Position numbers and translations under genes: made by a program. A stretch of 64,000 nucleotides of DNA from Nitzschia sp. DOCU1 (lineage: Eukaryota; Bacillariophyta; Bacillariophyceae; Bacillariales; Bacillariaceae). The stretch is from assembly GCA_951394045.1 (NCBI GenBank), contig OX595990.1:1612001-1676000 (forward strand), given 5' to 3'. Shown one piece after another: positions 1-11,554 of the stretch (the first letter of the stretch is position 1; every line of letters starts with the position of its first letter). The notes beneath the pieces are model-generated. The model had not been told where the DNA came from. It made no database searches and was given only the letters and a program-made list of their open reading frames with translations.

Positions 1-1981
1 CTTCAAATGATAGCACCACTGATGTGTCGGCCGCTACTTTGGCGGAGAGGGCAGCGCGATCGTACAGGGCCATGAAGATTCTAAAACAAGATCTTTCCAA
101 AGAACTTGGTCCAGCAGTTCTGATCAGGGGTCCTACTCAGGCTGGATTGCTGATGAAGGATCTTTTGCATGGGTTGTCGACGGTTGCCGGCGACGAATCG
201 AGGAGGTACACCACTTTCCACATTAGGGAGATATTGGATGCGCTGGTGGAAGCCTTTCCAGAGAAGGCCATGGCCGCATCGGCTGCCGGGGGGAAACAGG
301 GGGTTCAGGACCACTTGGGACCTTTGTTGGCATCAGATCAAACCTTGTCCGTTTTGACACATTTGGTGTGCATCGGGGCAACCGGTCGAAAGGGTATTGC
401 CAGCTCAGAAAAGTCGGCCCAGCATACAGCCATGTATCACCACATGCACAATGATGGACGAAATAAGATCAGTATGGGGCAAAGGCGTAAATTTGTCAAG
501 GCAATGTCGGACTTTGCACTCATAGATCACCTGGCTGATGGATTATCTTCCAAGGCTGCTGGCGAAGAGCTGTGTGAGACCATATTGACAATCTTGGAGG
601 TCATTGGGTATCCACCCGAAGTTCCACTCGTCGCAGGAATGCAGCCCGACAAAGATAAGAAAGTAGAGATGGTTGGGGAAGATATTCTTTTGGCTCCGTT
701 GGCACGGCCAGACTTTTGGAACAAGTTGTTTCAGACCATTCAGCGAGGCGACTGCACGTACGAACAGAGAGAGGCAATTGCTCGGGCGTGCCACCATATC
801 TTTGCACTCGCAACTGGAAATTCGTCTCGAATTTGTAAATCGCATGCACCAGCAACCGATGCAACCGAGCAAACTTCGGAACAGATTGTTGAAGAGAAGG
901 AGGAGAAAGTTATCAATCGACTTGTAGAGTGGGGACTCACCGACAAGATCCACGAAGCCCTCCGAGCTCAATTGCCACTCTTGATTCAAATCTTGGACTT
1001 GCCCACGCAGAACATTTTGACGCATCGGGCAACACACCCCATAAAGCCGGGCGATTCCGAGGAATTGTCTCCCGAGGAGACCTCCACGTCGATTCGGCAC
1101 CCGGGAAGGTACCGAACACAGCCTCTGGGCTCGTGGCGAATTCAGCTTCTCTCATTGCTCAAAGAAATTCTCACCTACCGAGGAAAGTCCAAGGGTGCGA
1201 ATGCCGCTGATGATGGTCCACACCCTTGCGTTCTCGCTATGGACGTTCTCATGGAATTACCGGTCCCGCCAGAAATAGTGAAATCGAAGGCCAAGGACCG
1301 TGATGCGGTAGAACAACAGTCCCTGGAACCCGGGGGTACAGTTTACAATCCTTGGCCGGCACTTTGTTCGTTCGTCTGGGCATATGAGAACAACGATTTT
1401 TACCACATAATTTTCTTTCAAATGCTCCAGTCGGTTGTCCTGGAACATCACGAAGCGAGCCTCCGATTAATTCTTCAAAAATCCAAATTCTTGTCGCGTG
1501 CGGTTGGTTCCATGAAACATGAACCACTTCGAGGAGTGTTGATGAATTGCCTAAATCTCATGCGTCTAAGAAGCAAGTTGCTGCCTCCAAGTGCCTTTCT
1601 CCACCAATATTTGGGATCGCATGACGGTTGGAAAGCAAATGTGGACCAACTCACAGAGTAAGTGCAATTTTGTTTATCGACCGCTGTTGCTGCTGTGGAT
1701 CATCTAAATCTCGTCTCGTCTTGTCTCGCTCGTTCTCTTTCGACAGCTTGACGGTAAACCAGCAAATGCCCATCAAGGGAGAAAAGTTGGTAGACTTGAA
1801 TCTTGGAAGTCCATTTGCCACCAAGTTGGGACTAGTGGATATTGACGAGTGGGATGCCACGACTGCCACCACAGCGTCTGAATCTTCCGTTGACGAAACC
1901 TCGGACGCCCCGAAAGATGGAGACGAGGCGGGGGGCAGCAACAAGAAGAAGAGCAAGAACAAGAAGAAAAAGAAGAGATAG
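1..1981 (+). CDS. SAPS-family protein phosphatase regulatory subunit, 3' part (5' truncated by window edge)
   Basis: The reading frame is already open from base 3, so the gene begins outside the window. Two exons are visible, 3..1657 and 1747..1981, joined by an 89-bp intron (GTAAGT...CGACAG) that splits a codon in phase 2 and restores one frame of about 629 residues. The helical-repeat body, with blocks such as ALIDHLADGL and FYHIIFFQMLQSVVLEHHEA followed by a C-terminal half ending in GWKANVDQLTD, resembles SIT4-associated (SAPS) proteins, which act as regulatory subunits of PP6/Sit4-type serine/threonine phosphatases. The tail is acidic and then lysine-rich (KKKSKNKKKKKR). Family assignment is from remembered motif layout, so moderate confidence; the exon join is well supported. 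Confidence 0.6.
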
Positions 1982-2417
1982 TACTGCTAGCAGCAACGTT
2001 TTCGAAAGATACTTTGCAAACATGATAACACATAACGAAAGAGTGCGGGTTCTCCTCCCTCTACTACGTAGTATAGTTAGTCCATTGCCAGCACAAAAAA
2101 CATGTACTCTTAGCTTTGCGATCAATTTGATCAATTGGTACGGTACGGTCTTCCCGCTGTACCGTACTTTCGACGCATCCCCTATCAGCTCTTCAAAAGC
2201 TCATAACCTTTTTCACGTGCGTGACAATGAACCACGTCATACCCACGTGAGCCAATGGTTCTAATCGTACGTATGGGCCGGGCGCCCCGGAACGCGCGAC
2301 TCCCCCCCCACACGAAAAGGAATTTTTTCTTCGCTACCCGCCGCCACTCGTTCACATTTTTCTTTTTCGTCGGCATTGTTATCGTTCCCATCACGCAATA
2401 GAAGAAGAAGTAGTACC
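1982..2417. other. intergenic region between SAPS and ABCF genes
   Basis: 436 bp with no supported gene. It holds the 3' flank of the SAPS gene, the small inverted repeat at 2138..2167 and presumably the ABCF promoter; a C-rich stretch (about 2304-2311) lies about 110 bp before the ABCF start. Confidence 0.6.
2138..2167. repeat. short inverted repeat downstream of SAPS gene
   Basis: GTACGGTAC at 2138..2146 and its reverse complement GTACCGTAC at 2159..2167 flank a 12-bp spacer. It could form a small hairpin in the 3' region of the SAPS gene. No function can be assigned. Confidence 0.4.
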
Positions 2418-4796
2418 ATGCCGAGCAAGTGGGCAGAAAAGCGGGCCAAAGAGGCCGAGATGGCCCTTGAGAAAGAACTCAATGGTGGCTACGGAAAAGT
2501 TAACGAGGAACTAAACGCGGCCAAAGACAGTCGCGATGCTGCCATGGGAAAGGGAGAAGAGGAATTGTTTGAAAAGAAATTGTCAAAGGAAGAGAAAAAG
2601 GCTCTCGCTGCCGCCAAGCGAGAGGCCAAGAAGAAGGCCAGGGAAGGGAAGGATGGAAAGAATTCGTCATCCAAGAGCGATGAAGAAGAAGAGAAGAAGG
2701 AGTGCCCCGGCGATATTCTAGCAGAAGCCAAGAATGCGCTGAACCTGGGAGCTTTGGAAGAAGCCAAGCGGGACGCTGCCTTGGAAAAGCTTTCTCAGGA
2801 GCACATTATCGTCACGTATGAAAGCAAGAAGGGCATTCATGCGAATACCCGCGATATCAATGTCGGGGGCGTGACCGTCACATTTCACGGAAAGCCGCTG
2901 ATTGAAGACACGGAGATCGTCATCAACTACGGCAATCGATACGGTCTGATCGGCCCGAACGGCAGTGGCAAGTCGACGATCATGAAGGCCATTGCAGCCC
3001 GAGCCATTCCGATTCCAGACGCTCTGGACATTTACTTTCTCGACCGGGAATATCCGGCCACTGATATCACTGCTTTGGAGGCCGTCATGGAGAGCAATGA
3101 CGAAATTGCAAAGCTCGAACAGCGCGCCGAAATGTTGAACCACGCAATGGCAGAGGCTGACGAGGAGCAACAGGCCGAAATTCAAACAACTCGTAAGTCA
3201 AGCAGGGTTTGAAACGGGTGGTCTCCACACACCCCAATGATTATTCTCTAACAAATCATTCTTTCATTCTTGCTTCACTACTGTGCTTCAGTCGAGTCGG
3301 TTTACGAACGTTTGGACGCTTTGGATGCTAGTGCAGCAGAGGCTCGAGCCACTTCGATTCTTCATGGTCTCGGTTTCACCACCCAAATGCAAAAAATGAA
3401 GACCCGCGAATTTTCGGGAGGGTGGAGAATGAGAGTTGCATTGGCTCGTGCACTATTTTTGCCATCAGTGGAGTGTTTGATTTTGGACGAGCCCACCAAC
3501 CATCTTGATTTGGATGCAGTATTGTGGCTTGAGGAATATTTGTCGAATTGGGATCGCATTCTTTTCATGGTTTGTCACTCTCAAGATTTCTTGAACAATG
3601 TTTGCACCCACATTGTTCGTCTGGACCAGACATACAAAAAGCTACGATACTATTCTGGAAACTACGACGCTTACGTTAAGACGCGACGTGACCAGGACAT
3701 GGTTCAAATGCGTCAATATGAAGCAGAACAGAGGGATATTGCTGAAATCAAAGATTTCATTGCCAGATTCGGTCACGGTACGGCAAAGTTGGTAAAGCAA
3801 GCTCAATCGAGAGAAAAGTTGCTACAAAAGAAGTTGGAGGCCGGTTTGACTCCAAAGCCAGAACAAGATCCGACCTACGATTGGTCGCTACCGGATGCTG
3901 GCCAGCTGCCCGTCCCCGTGCTTTCGATCGAACATGTTTCGTTTGCCTATCCCGGGGGTAAAGAATTGTATTCCTCGGTCGATTTTGGAGTTGATCTTCA
4001 GACACGCGTTTGTCTTGTGGGACCCAATGGTGCTGGTGAGTTCTTATTTTTCCGAAGGAGATTTTAGAGACTGTATTTGTTCATTTTAATCGGTGAATGT
4101 TGACATTATCTGTTTTTCTTTTCTCGAAGGCAAAACGACATTGATCAAGTTGATGACTGGAGAGTTGAACCCAACCAAGGGTCAAATCAAGCGCAACATG
4201 CACTTGAAGATTTCTCGATTCACTCAGCACTTTGAAGATAAGCTTGACTTGACCATGACTCCGTTGGATTTCTTCAAGCAGAAGTTGATGCCAGAAGAGC
4301 CCATTGAGAAGATTCGGTCGCTGTTGGGCCGTTTCGGTTGCTCGGGGCCCATGCAAAGCCAAGTGATGGATCAACTATCGGCCGGACAGAAAGCCCGCAT
4401 TGTCTTTGCCATAATCGCACATGAAAAACCACACTTGATCATGCTGTACGTAATGCGTGCTGGTGCTGCGATTTGCCTTTTGCCGTTTCTAACCTTGATT
4501 GTTTTGTGTGCTTGCCGTCCTGGTGTCCTCACCTTGGAATGCCTACATTTGACAGTGACGAACCCACAAACCCACTTGATATGGAGTCGATTGATGCTTT
4601 GGCTCGTTGTATCAATAACTTTAAGGGGGGTGTCATTATCATCTCTCACGATATGAGGCTGATCAGCCAATGTGCCCAGGAGATTTATATCTGCGACCAC
4701 AAGAAGATTGAGAGGTACGAAGGGGACATTATGAAGTTCAAGCTGCACACGCGGAAAGAGAACTCCAAGAAGTTGGCCCAGCACATGAATGGATAA
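2418..4796 (+). CDS. ABCF-family twin-ATPase protein (ABCF2/Arb1-like)
   Basis: Four exons (2418..3192, 3292..4035, 4130..4445, 4556..4796) give 691 residues; introns are 99, 94 and 110 bp, all GT-AG and frame-preserving. The ATG at 2418 (MPSKWAEKRAKEAEM) was chosen over an in-frame ATG 42 bp upstream because the lysine/glutamate-rich start is typical of the family. Two ABC domains lack membrane segments: domain 1 has Walker A GPNGSGKST, signature FSGGWRMR and Walker B LILDEPTNHLDL; domain 2 has Walker A GPNGAGKTT (split by intron 2), signature LSAGQKAR and Walker B LIMLDEPTNPLD (split by intron 3). ABCF proteins are soluble ribosome-associated ATPases in ribosome biogenesis or translation. 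The domain-1 H-loop reads MVCHSQDF, keeping the histidine. Convergent with the next gene. Confidence 0.9.
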
Positions 4797-5033
4797 ACGA
4801 CATGAAAGGAGTAGACTAAAGTAACTGTTGTTAAGAAACAACTGCCATACAAAGTCCAGTAATCGAAGTATTTCTCCATTGTAGCGTAGAGATACAAGGC
4901 CAGGATAAGTTCACCTGGGCACTTGGTCGGATCGTCTCTTCTTTTATTGGAGTAGCATCGGTAGTCAGTAGGCAAAACCAGCAAAGAGAGGCTGTCAAAG
5001 TAAGAACAACCTTGACCGCCCGGGATAGGATTA

Positions 5034-6446
5034 CTACGTGTCGGGAAAGAGCTGCTTGATCATGTCTTCGTTCCACTCCCGAATAGTATTATGGGCAGCT
5101 CGCTTCTTGTGCGCCACGGCCGCCTCAGAAGTATTGTGCCACACTGAAAAATGATTTTCGAATTCCCATTCCCCTTTTGCATATGCACCATTCTGCACAT
5201 CAAACATTCTACAACGTTGTTCATCGATCGCTGTCAAGTTCCCTAAGGGCAAGGAGTAACAATAGCCTTCTCTCATGATATAGGCCAAATTGTTTCTCCT
5301 TCCAGCAACGGTTTTGATTTCCCGATACCTTATTTTTTGGGAAACGAAGATCCAAGTGAAATGTTGGCTGATCCTTGGAAGTAGATCAAACATTTCAGGC
5401 TCTAGAGGAGGGCCCATGGTATGATTTGTGGTATTCCTTGCTGCTGTTGCAGAATACGTAGAAGCTGTAGTATTCCTTGATGCTGTTTCAAAATGCCAAC
5501 GATACTCGTTTCGATGCTTCTCAAAGACAAAGTCCATGAAGAAGCAGAATTGAGATATCTGTGTCAGATCTTTGCGCGGTCTTCCACGGTGGATCAGAGC
5601 GGAAAAGAACTCATCAAAGTACGAATATTCCGAGTGAACCCTCAAAATCTCTTCTCGCATTTCACGCAAATGCTCTCGTTTGATAATGACGGGAAAGGAA
5701 ACCATGGAAAACACCTCCGATAGTCTACCGAAGGCATAGTCTGTCGCTTTTACCCATGTTGCGGAATGCGCTCCCCGGCGTGGCCGTACTAGTGCTCTAG
5801 GTCTTCCACTTTCATCAAAGAGGTCAATCGGCTGCACCGCTTTGGTGAAGATGGTGTCGTCGTCAACAAAACCAATGTACTCTGCATCAGTGAAATTATC
5901 GGCCCAAAGCATGATTAATTGTTGAATATACCACCCAGTTCCATACAGGGATTGGTTGGTCAAGGGATTAAATTCGATTGATACCGAGTTGCGGACCTTT
6001 TCATCGTGTTGTCGTTCTTCAAACAGAGACCAGACTTTGTTTGTCAAGTATTCCCGCTCTGTTGCATTTGCATTTGGAGGGTCATCCAAGACCACGGTGA
6101 GTTTCCAGTGGGGCTTTCGTGGCCAAAAGAATTGTAGGGTCCGTAGAAAAGTTTCTCGGAGCTCAACAAAGCCATTCATGGTACTCTCTTCGTTGTTATC
6201 TTCAGGGTGATTTTTGTCTAATCCTTTCAAGTTTCCGGGGAAGGTTGTCACAAACAATTGTAACTTTGAAAAGGCAAGTTCGGCTGGAGGAACAGCGTCC
6301 CCTGTTAGTGCTGTTGTTTCTGCTTCATTCTTGATTGCTTTGAGAACGAGATTAAGACTTTGTCGCTGCCGTAGCGAACAGAGAAAGAATAGTACCAGAA
6401 GTGGCACGATCAGCCCTTTTGTTTGCCGGGTGGTAGCACGAAACAT
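5034..6446 (-). CDS. type II membrane protein, putative glycosyltransferase
   Basis: Single-exon gene of 470 residues. Residues about 11-25 (GLIVPLLVLFFLCSL) after a basic N-terminus form a signal anchor, so the rest should lie in the ER/Golgi lumen. Residues 60-122 (KLQLFVTTFPGN, LTVVLDDP) and the YIGFVDDDTIF block at about 190-200 look like the nucleotide-sugar fold and metal-binding DxD motif of GT-A glycosyltransferases. Several N-glycosylation sequons follow (NATE, NQSL, NFTD, NTTA, NHTM, NTSE). Donor and acceptor cannot be deduced, and no named family was recognised with certainty. The stop lies 237 bp from the convergent ABCF stop. Confidence 0.6.
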   Translation of the reverse strand: MFRATTRQTKGLIVPLLVLFFLCSLRQRQSLNLVLKAIKNEAETTALTGDAVPPAELAFSKLQLFVTTFPGNLKGLDKNHPEDNNEESTMNGFVELRETFLRTLQFFWPRKPHWKLTVVLDDPPNANATEREYLTNKVWSLFEERQHDEKVRNSVSIEFNPLTNQSLYGTGWYIQQLIMLWADNFTDAEYIGFVDDDTIFTKAVQPIDLFDESGRPRALVRPRRGAHSATWVKATDYAFGRLSEVFSMVSFPVIIKREHLREMREEILRVHSEYSYFDEFFSALIHRGRPRKDLTQISQFCFFMDFVFEKHRNEYRWHFETASRNTTASTYSATAARNTTNHTMGPPLEPEMFDLLPRISQHFTWIFVSQKIRYREIKTVAGRRNNLAYIMREGYCYSLPLGNLTAIDEQRCRMFDVQNGAYAKGEWEFENHFSVWHNTSEAAVAHKKRAAHNTIREWNEDMIKQLFPDT

Positions 6447-6849
6447 GGTTCCTCCTTATCACAGTCTCCGTCGAAACGATTGTTGCATCCTGCAATTGTC
6501 GCGAGATCCTCGATTTTTTGTGATGGGCTTTCCTATCGAGTGCGCTATGGCCGGCTCGCTTGGTGACGCGCCGGTCAGGTCAACGACTCCTCTATTATTA
6601 TGTGTCTCAAATCGTGGAGTATCCACATCAACTCGGATTCTCGGGCTTTTCTTCCCAAAGATCCAATCGTTGATGTGACTGATACGGACACATCAATCGA
6701 AAACAATCATCAAAACCATTTTCCACGGTTTGAAAAGAGAAGGTTGCCGCAAGAGTAGCCCCCCGCCATACCAGAACCATGGGTTAGCTCACACTTTTTG
6801 GCCGCCCCAGCAATGGCGGTTTCGACTGGCAGCTCTTTGGTTCGACAAG
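6447..6849. other. divergent intergenic region
   Basis: About 400 bp between the divergently transcribed glycosyltransferase-like gene and the next gene. The frame of the right-hand gene remains open back to an ATG at 6730, so part of this may be coding. No specific control site was recognised. Confidence 0.5.
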
Positions 6850-7980
6850 ATGGCATCCCCCAAGTTCCGTCGCTTTGTTTCTCCTTCTCATATGGAAAGC
6901 AGCGGTACAAGTAGCATGAGCGATGAATATGATCACTATACATCCGATGACGACGACGAAAGCATCGGGCCACTTCCACTCTTGAAACGAAACAGATCCT
7001 TGGTAGTGCGGCGTCCGTCCGATGATCGCGAAGAACGAAAGCACGGTTCACGAGGACAACAACGCTACTATCAGTCTCCTCGCGAGATTCGTCGCAAGTC
7101 AAATGATTCCGCTAGTAGGCTCATTACTGCATCTCCTCCGCGTCGGGCTCGGTCTCTAGAACCTGGACAAGAAATTTCAGTGAACCTACCAGTACGTCGC
7201 GCGTCGATGCAACCCGGTGCGGCCACTCGAGGATCGCTCTCCAAGCGACCAGACCCGCCGGAACAGATTCGGCCAGTCAACTGCTACTATCCTTTGCCGC
7301 AGCAGCTGCTGCAGCAGGAACGGAAACAAGGAATTCTTCGTTCCCATGTTGTGAAGAATGATCTCATCTTGTACGATCCTCTGTACCGAGCCAAGTCCCT
7401 GGATATTCCAAAGCGACCTCGCCGAACCTCGTCCATGCCTGTCTTTGGACAGGGCAGCAGCAATAATACTACGAGGAACGCCAACAAGGTGTCTCGTAAT
7501 AGCAACAACTCCAAACTCGTGGACGGTATGTTCGCTGCAAGACGTTCCAAATCGATTGCCAAGTCCTTTGCCAAGACCAGGAGTGGGGGTCGTGTGGACA
7601 ATGATGTATGGGTGGAACGCATGGTCGTTCGAGACGGCAAGGATCCTCAAGTATTTTTCAAGTCTGTCTATTCGCAAGAGATCAAGTCGGAACCGCCTAC
7701 GGGAGCTGTGAATGTTATTTACATGGACGAGCTTGTCAAGGTTCAACACCTTCGACGCAAGAAGAATCGTCAATCGTCACAACAACGAAACGATAAGTGT
7801 CAAGAAGAAATGGTGGCAACATCTTATTTGCCGCCTATTGCAAAGAAGCGCAGTTTATGGGGAAAGGGCACCAAGAAGAAAAGTGGAACGTCTCAAACGG
7901 GGCCTCGCAAAAGTTGGAAATCGTCCATTGGCCTTGGATCTGGCAATCGCAAGAAAAAGCATGGTATGACTTCGGCCTGA
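6850..7980 (+). CDS. basic low-complexity protein of unknown function
   Basis: One exon; 376 residues from the ATG at 6850 (MASPKFRRFVSPSH) or 416 from an in-frame ATG at 6730. The first is preferred because the preceding stretch is atypical in composition. The protein has an acidic run (SDDDDES), many R-S and K-R clusters (e.g. RRPSDDREERK, RSKSIAKSFAKTRS) and a lysine/glycine-rich tail. A central block around VDNDVWVERMVVRDGKDPQVFFKSVY is the least repetitive part and could be folded. No signal peptide, membrane segment or catalytic motif was seen. Nuclear or RNA-associated location would fit the composition, but that is inference. Confidence 0.55.
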   Translation: MASPKFRRFVSPSHMESSGTSSMSDEYDHYTSDDDDESIGPLPLLKRNRSLVVRRPSDDREERKHGSRGQQRYYQSPREIRRKSNDSASRLITASPPRRARSLEPGQEISVNLPVRRASMQPGAATRGSLSKRPDPPEQIRPVNCYYPLPQQLLQQERKQGILRSHVVKNDLILYDPLYRAKSLDIPKRPRRTSSMPVFGQGSSNNTTRNANKVSRNSNNSKLVDGMFAARRSKSIAKSFAKTRSGGRVDNDVWVERMVVRDGKDPQVFFKSVYSQEIKSEPPTGAVNVIYMDELVKVQHLRRKKNRQSSQQRNDKCQEEMVATSYLPPIAKKRSLWGKGTKKKSGTSQTGPRKSWKSSIGLGSGNRKKKHGMTSA

Positions 7981-8075
7981 TGAAGGTGGGGGGCTGAATA
8001 TGGTAATAACGGAACAGCACTATCGTTGATTGTAACTTGCCGTTTTAATCGTTCTTCCCCACAGTAGCATATTTT

Positions 8076-10221
8076 CTATATTCTGAACTCTCTCCCAATA
8101 ACAATTGGTTCAAGCTCTTCTGGCATCATGAGCGCACGAATAGCGCCGCTGACGAATTCATAGACATCGTCGGTGTCCTCCTCCTCGTCGTAGTCGTCCT
8201 TCTCATCCTCGTAATCTTGTGCAAAGATTTCATAAAAAACGCTATTGCTCGCTGCTGCTTCGTCGTCATCATAGTCAAGTTCCTCTTCAGCTTGTTCGTC
8301 GTCGTCTTCTTCTTCTCTTATGGCCTCGTCGTGAAAGTCGTCATTCTTATATTCTTGGAAGAAAGTATCTTTGGTAAGATATCGTCTTCTGTTGCCCCCT
8401 GATCCCATTTGCCCCCGATATACCCCTTGTGGTGTGCGGAGATCATTGACATAAGGGAACTTAGTGCTGCCCCCACTAGTAGCGATGTTCTGGGCCCGTC
8501 CTACACCCCCACCTTTCCCACGGCTCTTTTTAGTACCCCGGCTGCTCTTGCTGGCTTTGCTGGATTTGGATTTGTAGATCTTGTTAATCGCCCTACCATC
8601 TTCATATTTCTTACCAATCTTGTTGGAATAAGAATCCTGATTGGTTCCCTTGCCCGGTTTGCTGCCTCTTTTGCTGTTTCGTTTGGGAAGTTTGAAGGAT
8701 TTCTTTGACGTCTTCTTCTTTGAACAATACCCTTTTCCGTTTCCTTTTCCTTTGCCAGTACAATCAGGGCAAAAAGCTGGAGGACTTGACGGAGGCATGG
8801 TGAATGGAGTAGGAAACATGCTGCCGAACGGAGACGCTGAGATCTCAACTTCAGTCGCACCAGTTGGAGACGGACTGCCAATCACAATATAGTTTTCTCC
8901 GGCTGTGGGCGTTATTGATAGCGATGGTGCTTCGGTTTGTCCCGGAAAAGTTGGCGCCTCGGTGGGGCTTTCGCTTGGTTGCTCAGAGAACACCGCTTGT
9001 GAAAGGCAGACGTCAGATTCTTCTGGCGACGAGTCGCAGCTAACCGAACTTGTTCCGAAAACATCCTTCGGACTCTTCAGCCTCAGCGCCTAGACGCGCA
9101 CCTGGATCTCCACACCCGGCTGATTCCTCGTCATCACCAATAAAGTTATCGATCGAAACAATGGGTTGCGCATTTTTTGATTGAAATCCAACCAAAGTGT
9201 TCGAATTTCCAATGAAGCATGATTGACGAATTTCCATGGTGCCGTCGAAGTTCACAAAGTTCCCCTGTTTCAAGAAGAAAGATTCCGCTCGGTGTCAGCA
9301 ACTCTCCTTCGTAAGTGGATTTTTTTCTTGGGCACGTACCGTAAAACCACTGTTCCCCTGAAAGTCGACTTGGAGCAGGTCGACGACAGCACCGGCTCCT
9401 AAAGCGGCCACCAAAGTACTTGCCTGGGATTCCAAACGAAGCAAGAATAATTAGAAATTGAACGTGAACACGCGACATTAATTTCTCGGTAATAGCTTCT
9501 CACATCACTAGTGCTGAAAGCAGCATTGTTGACGAAAGCACTTCGCTCTACTATAAAATTGGACGGAGGCCCCGCATCACTTCCCCGGGCTATATGGCCA
9601 AACTGTGCACGAAAGAAGAATGTTGAGGATTTTTTAGAGCCGTTGGCTATCATCATGCGTCAAACCGAAAGAAACGTACTTCAATGCCTTGATTGTTTTC
9701 GAATCGACTATCTTGCACTGTCACAGTGGCCCCTTGGGAAGAACTTATTACAGTCCACCTCTCAGTCGGCTGGTTATTGGACACAACAGTGTTTGAAAGT
9801 TCGAAGGCTGCCAATCCCTCCCGACACCGAAATCTTGCCCAGGACACAGTATTAATGCATAGCCACCTTCTGGAGCCTCACCAATCCTAGCAATTCTATC
9901 CAACTCTGCTGCCATATCATCATTCAATTTGCAATACTGGTGTAACCCGTCAGAGACGAATCTGGACATGCCTCCTGACGCGTGAATGCCTCGGTCTGGG
10001 CCCAGACAATACTGGGACGACTCCTCAATGCAAGGACCAGAATTATCCGTGCAAATTCTTTCATCGAAATCCCCTTTTGCCGGTTCATATTGCATTGAGT
10101 CATCGCGGTTGATGTGAAGCGTTTTGTCGTAGCCGAAGTGTATGCTATGTGGTGGTCGGAGCTATTGGATTCAGAGAGATGCAAGGGAAAGTGCCACAGC
10201 AGGGAGTGGTATGGCTTTCAT
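8076..10221 (-). pseudogene. decayed secreted beta-helix (pectin-lyase-fold-like) protein gene
   Basis: Pieces of one gene lie in order on the minus strand. A signal-peptide-like start at 10221 (MKAIPLPAVALSLASL) is followed in the same frame by UGA and UAG before a Cys-rich part (ICTDNSGPCIEE, YALILCPGQDF). The frame then shifts near 9820 into EGLAAFELSNTVVSNNQP. Three introns with intact sites follow (9603..9679, 9424..9503, 9265..9339; all phase 0), joining short beta-helix rungs such as FIVERSAFVNNAAFSTS and EIRQSCFIGNSN. A second frame shift near 9080 leads to the tail (8076 to about 9070): S/T/P-rich, then K/S/G-rich basic, then acidic (DDYDEEEDTDDVYEF). Two stops plus two frame breaks argue for a pseudogene; assembly indels could explain the shifts but not easily both stops. 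Confidence 0.65.
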
Positions 10222-10568
10222 TTTTTCCGGCGATGTGCGTTGGATCTTGTTGCTTGGGGAATTTTCGGCACCATATTATTACTTAAACTGAAGATGTAAA
10301 GAATGTAGGGGCATATACTAATTCGTGTCAAGCCAGCCGGCCGACCCACTTCCTTTCACAAAAATTGACACTGAATGCGACTGACTCGTTTGCTAGAGAG
10401 AATCCAAGAATTTTTTCTGGCGACTCGTCGAATAGAAGAGCAAGGTCAAGAGTCATCTGCTTGTCGTTGTCATACGAGCAGATTCTTTGATAAGCAATAT
10501 CACACATTGCCACAAGGTCGAACACCCAAGCAGCGACCAGTGGTTGTTGTTGTTGCAGGCACGTCACT
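10222..10568. other. intergenic region
   Basis: About 350 bp between the divergent beta-helix pseudogene and the next gene. No gene, repeat or recognisable control site was seen. Confidence 0.5.
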
Positions 10569-11108
10569 ATGACGAGGATTGATTTCGTAATCCTTATTGT
10601 TTGTCTTTTCAGAGTATGCAGGATTCAAGCATTTTCTACTTTGCCGCTACACAAGTTTGAGCGTCATCTATTTAGGTCTCTCTTGGAAAGGCCTATACTC
10701 AACGAGAACAACTGCGACGGACGAGGAGACAAAGAATTTCGAGACGATGAATCCGAAGGTGACACTCCGCTGGGGTCACTTCTTGATTCTGTGTTGAGAA
10801 GAGCTCGAAAGCGACAAGGTCTAAATTTTCAGTACAGACTACAAGCCATGGTAGATGCTCCAATCTTAGACATCAAGAAACCCTACCCCAATCTGAATTC
10901 TTCGTTAGTTGTCACATGCGGTGACGTGATGATAGCATTGATGGCACTACTATGGATTGGTGCCCAAGGTTTTGCTGCAGGCTATTTGTACGGAAAGCTT
11001 TCTGCTGGTCCTTGTCGAGAGATTTTTCGGCCAAGTTCTTCGGTTCAGATTATTCTCATTCCTCTTTGGCCGGTCCTTTGGGCGATCATCTTTGACCAAA
11101 TTTTGTGA
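10569..11108 (+). CDS. small membrane protein, probably plastid-targeted, function unknown
   Basis: Single exon of 179 residues. Residues 1-21 (MTRIDFVILIVCLFRVCRIQA) form a signal peptide and the junction QA-FSTLP matches the A-F cleavage motif of the bipartite presequences that take proteins into complex plastids of diatoms. An acidic linker follows (about 45-65), then two hydrophobic stretches near residues 112-137 (VVTCGDVMIALMALLWIGAQ) and 157-178 (IILIPLWPVLWAIIFDQIL), consistent with a two-pass membrane protein. No catalytic motif or known family was recognised. Targeting is inferred from the presequence only. Confidence 0.55.
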   Translation: MTRIDFVILIVCLFRVCRIQAFSTLPLHKFERHLFRSLLERPILNENNCDGRGDKEFRDDESEGDTPLGSLLDSVLRRARKRQGLNFQYRLQAMVDAPILDIKKPYPNLNSSLVVTCGDVMIALMALLWIGAQGFAAGYLYGKLSAGPCREIFRPSSSVQIILIPLWPVLWAIIFDQIL

Positions 11109-11554
11109 ACAAGCGAAGACACAGCAATTTTATGGTGCTCCAAGAGGACTCCCCAGAGCGAGCAACAGACTGCTTTTCTAAATCCGTCGCAGATTCGTCG
11201 GGTGAACAATGCAATCAACCCTCGATGCCGAGCACGAAACGGTTGCCAGAGGCGCCAACTCACCAGCAGAGCCTTAGCAGAGCCTTCGAGACGATGGAAA
11301 GATGACTCCTTCATATTTGGACAATGGAGTTTGCCTTCTTTTCCTTCTGTTCTTCTACTAGTACTACATTGAGGAGGAAGGGTTCTTCGAATAAGTGGCA
11401 AGAGCTCAAGGTACTGGGCTAAGGATAAGATATCAAGAAATGGTGCAGCCTACCAAAACATCACAGGTAGTACCCAAATGAGGACGACTTGTGCAATTTT
11501 ATTGATTTACTAGAGATTCATTTTTCGTTCGCACTGCTACTCGCGAGTGTCTCG
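11109..11554. other. intergenic region
   Basis: About 450 bp. The frame of the next gene is open back to an ATG at 11489, but its first residues do not resemble the downstream part. Nothing else was recognised. Confidence 0.45.
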
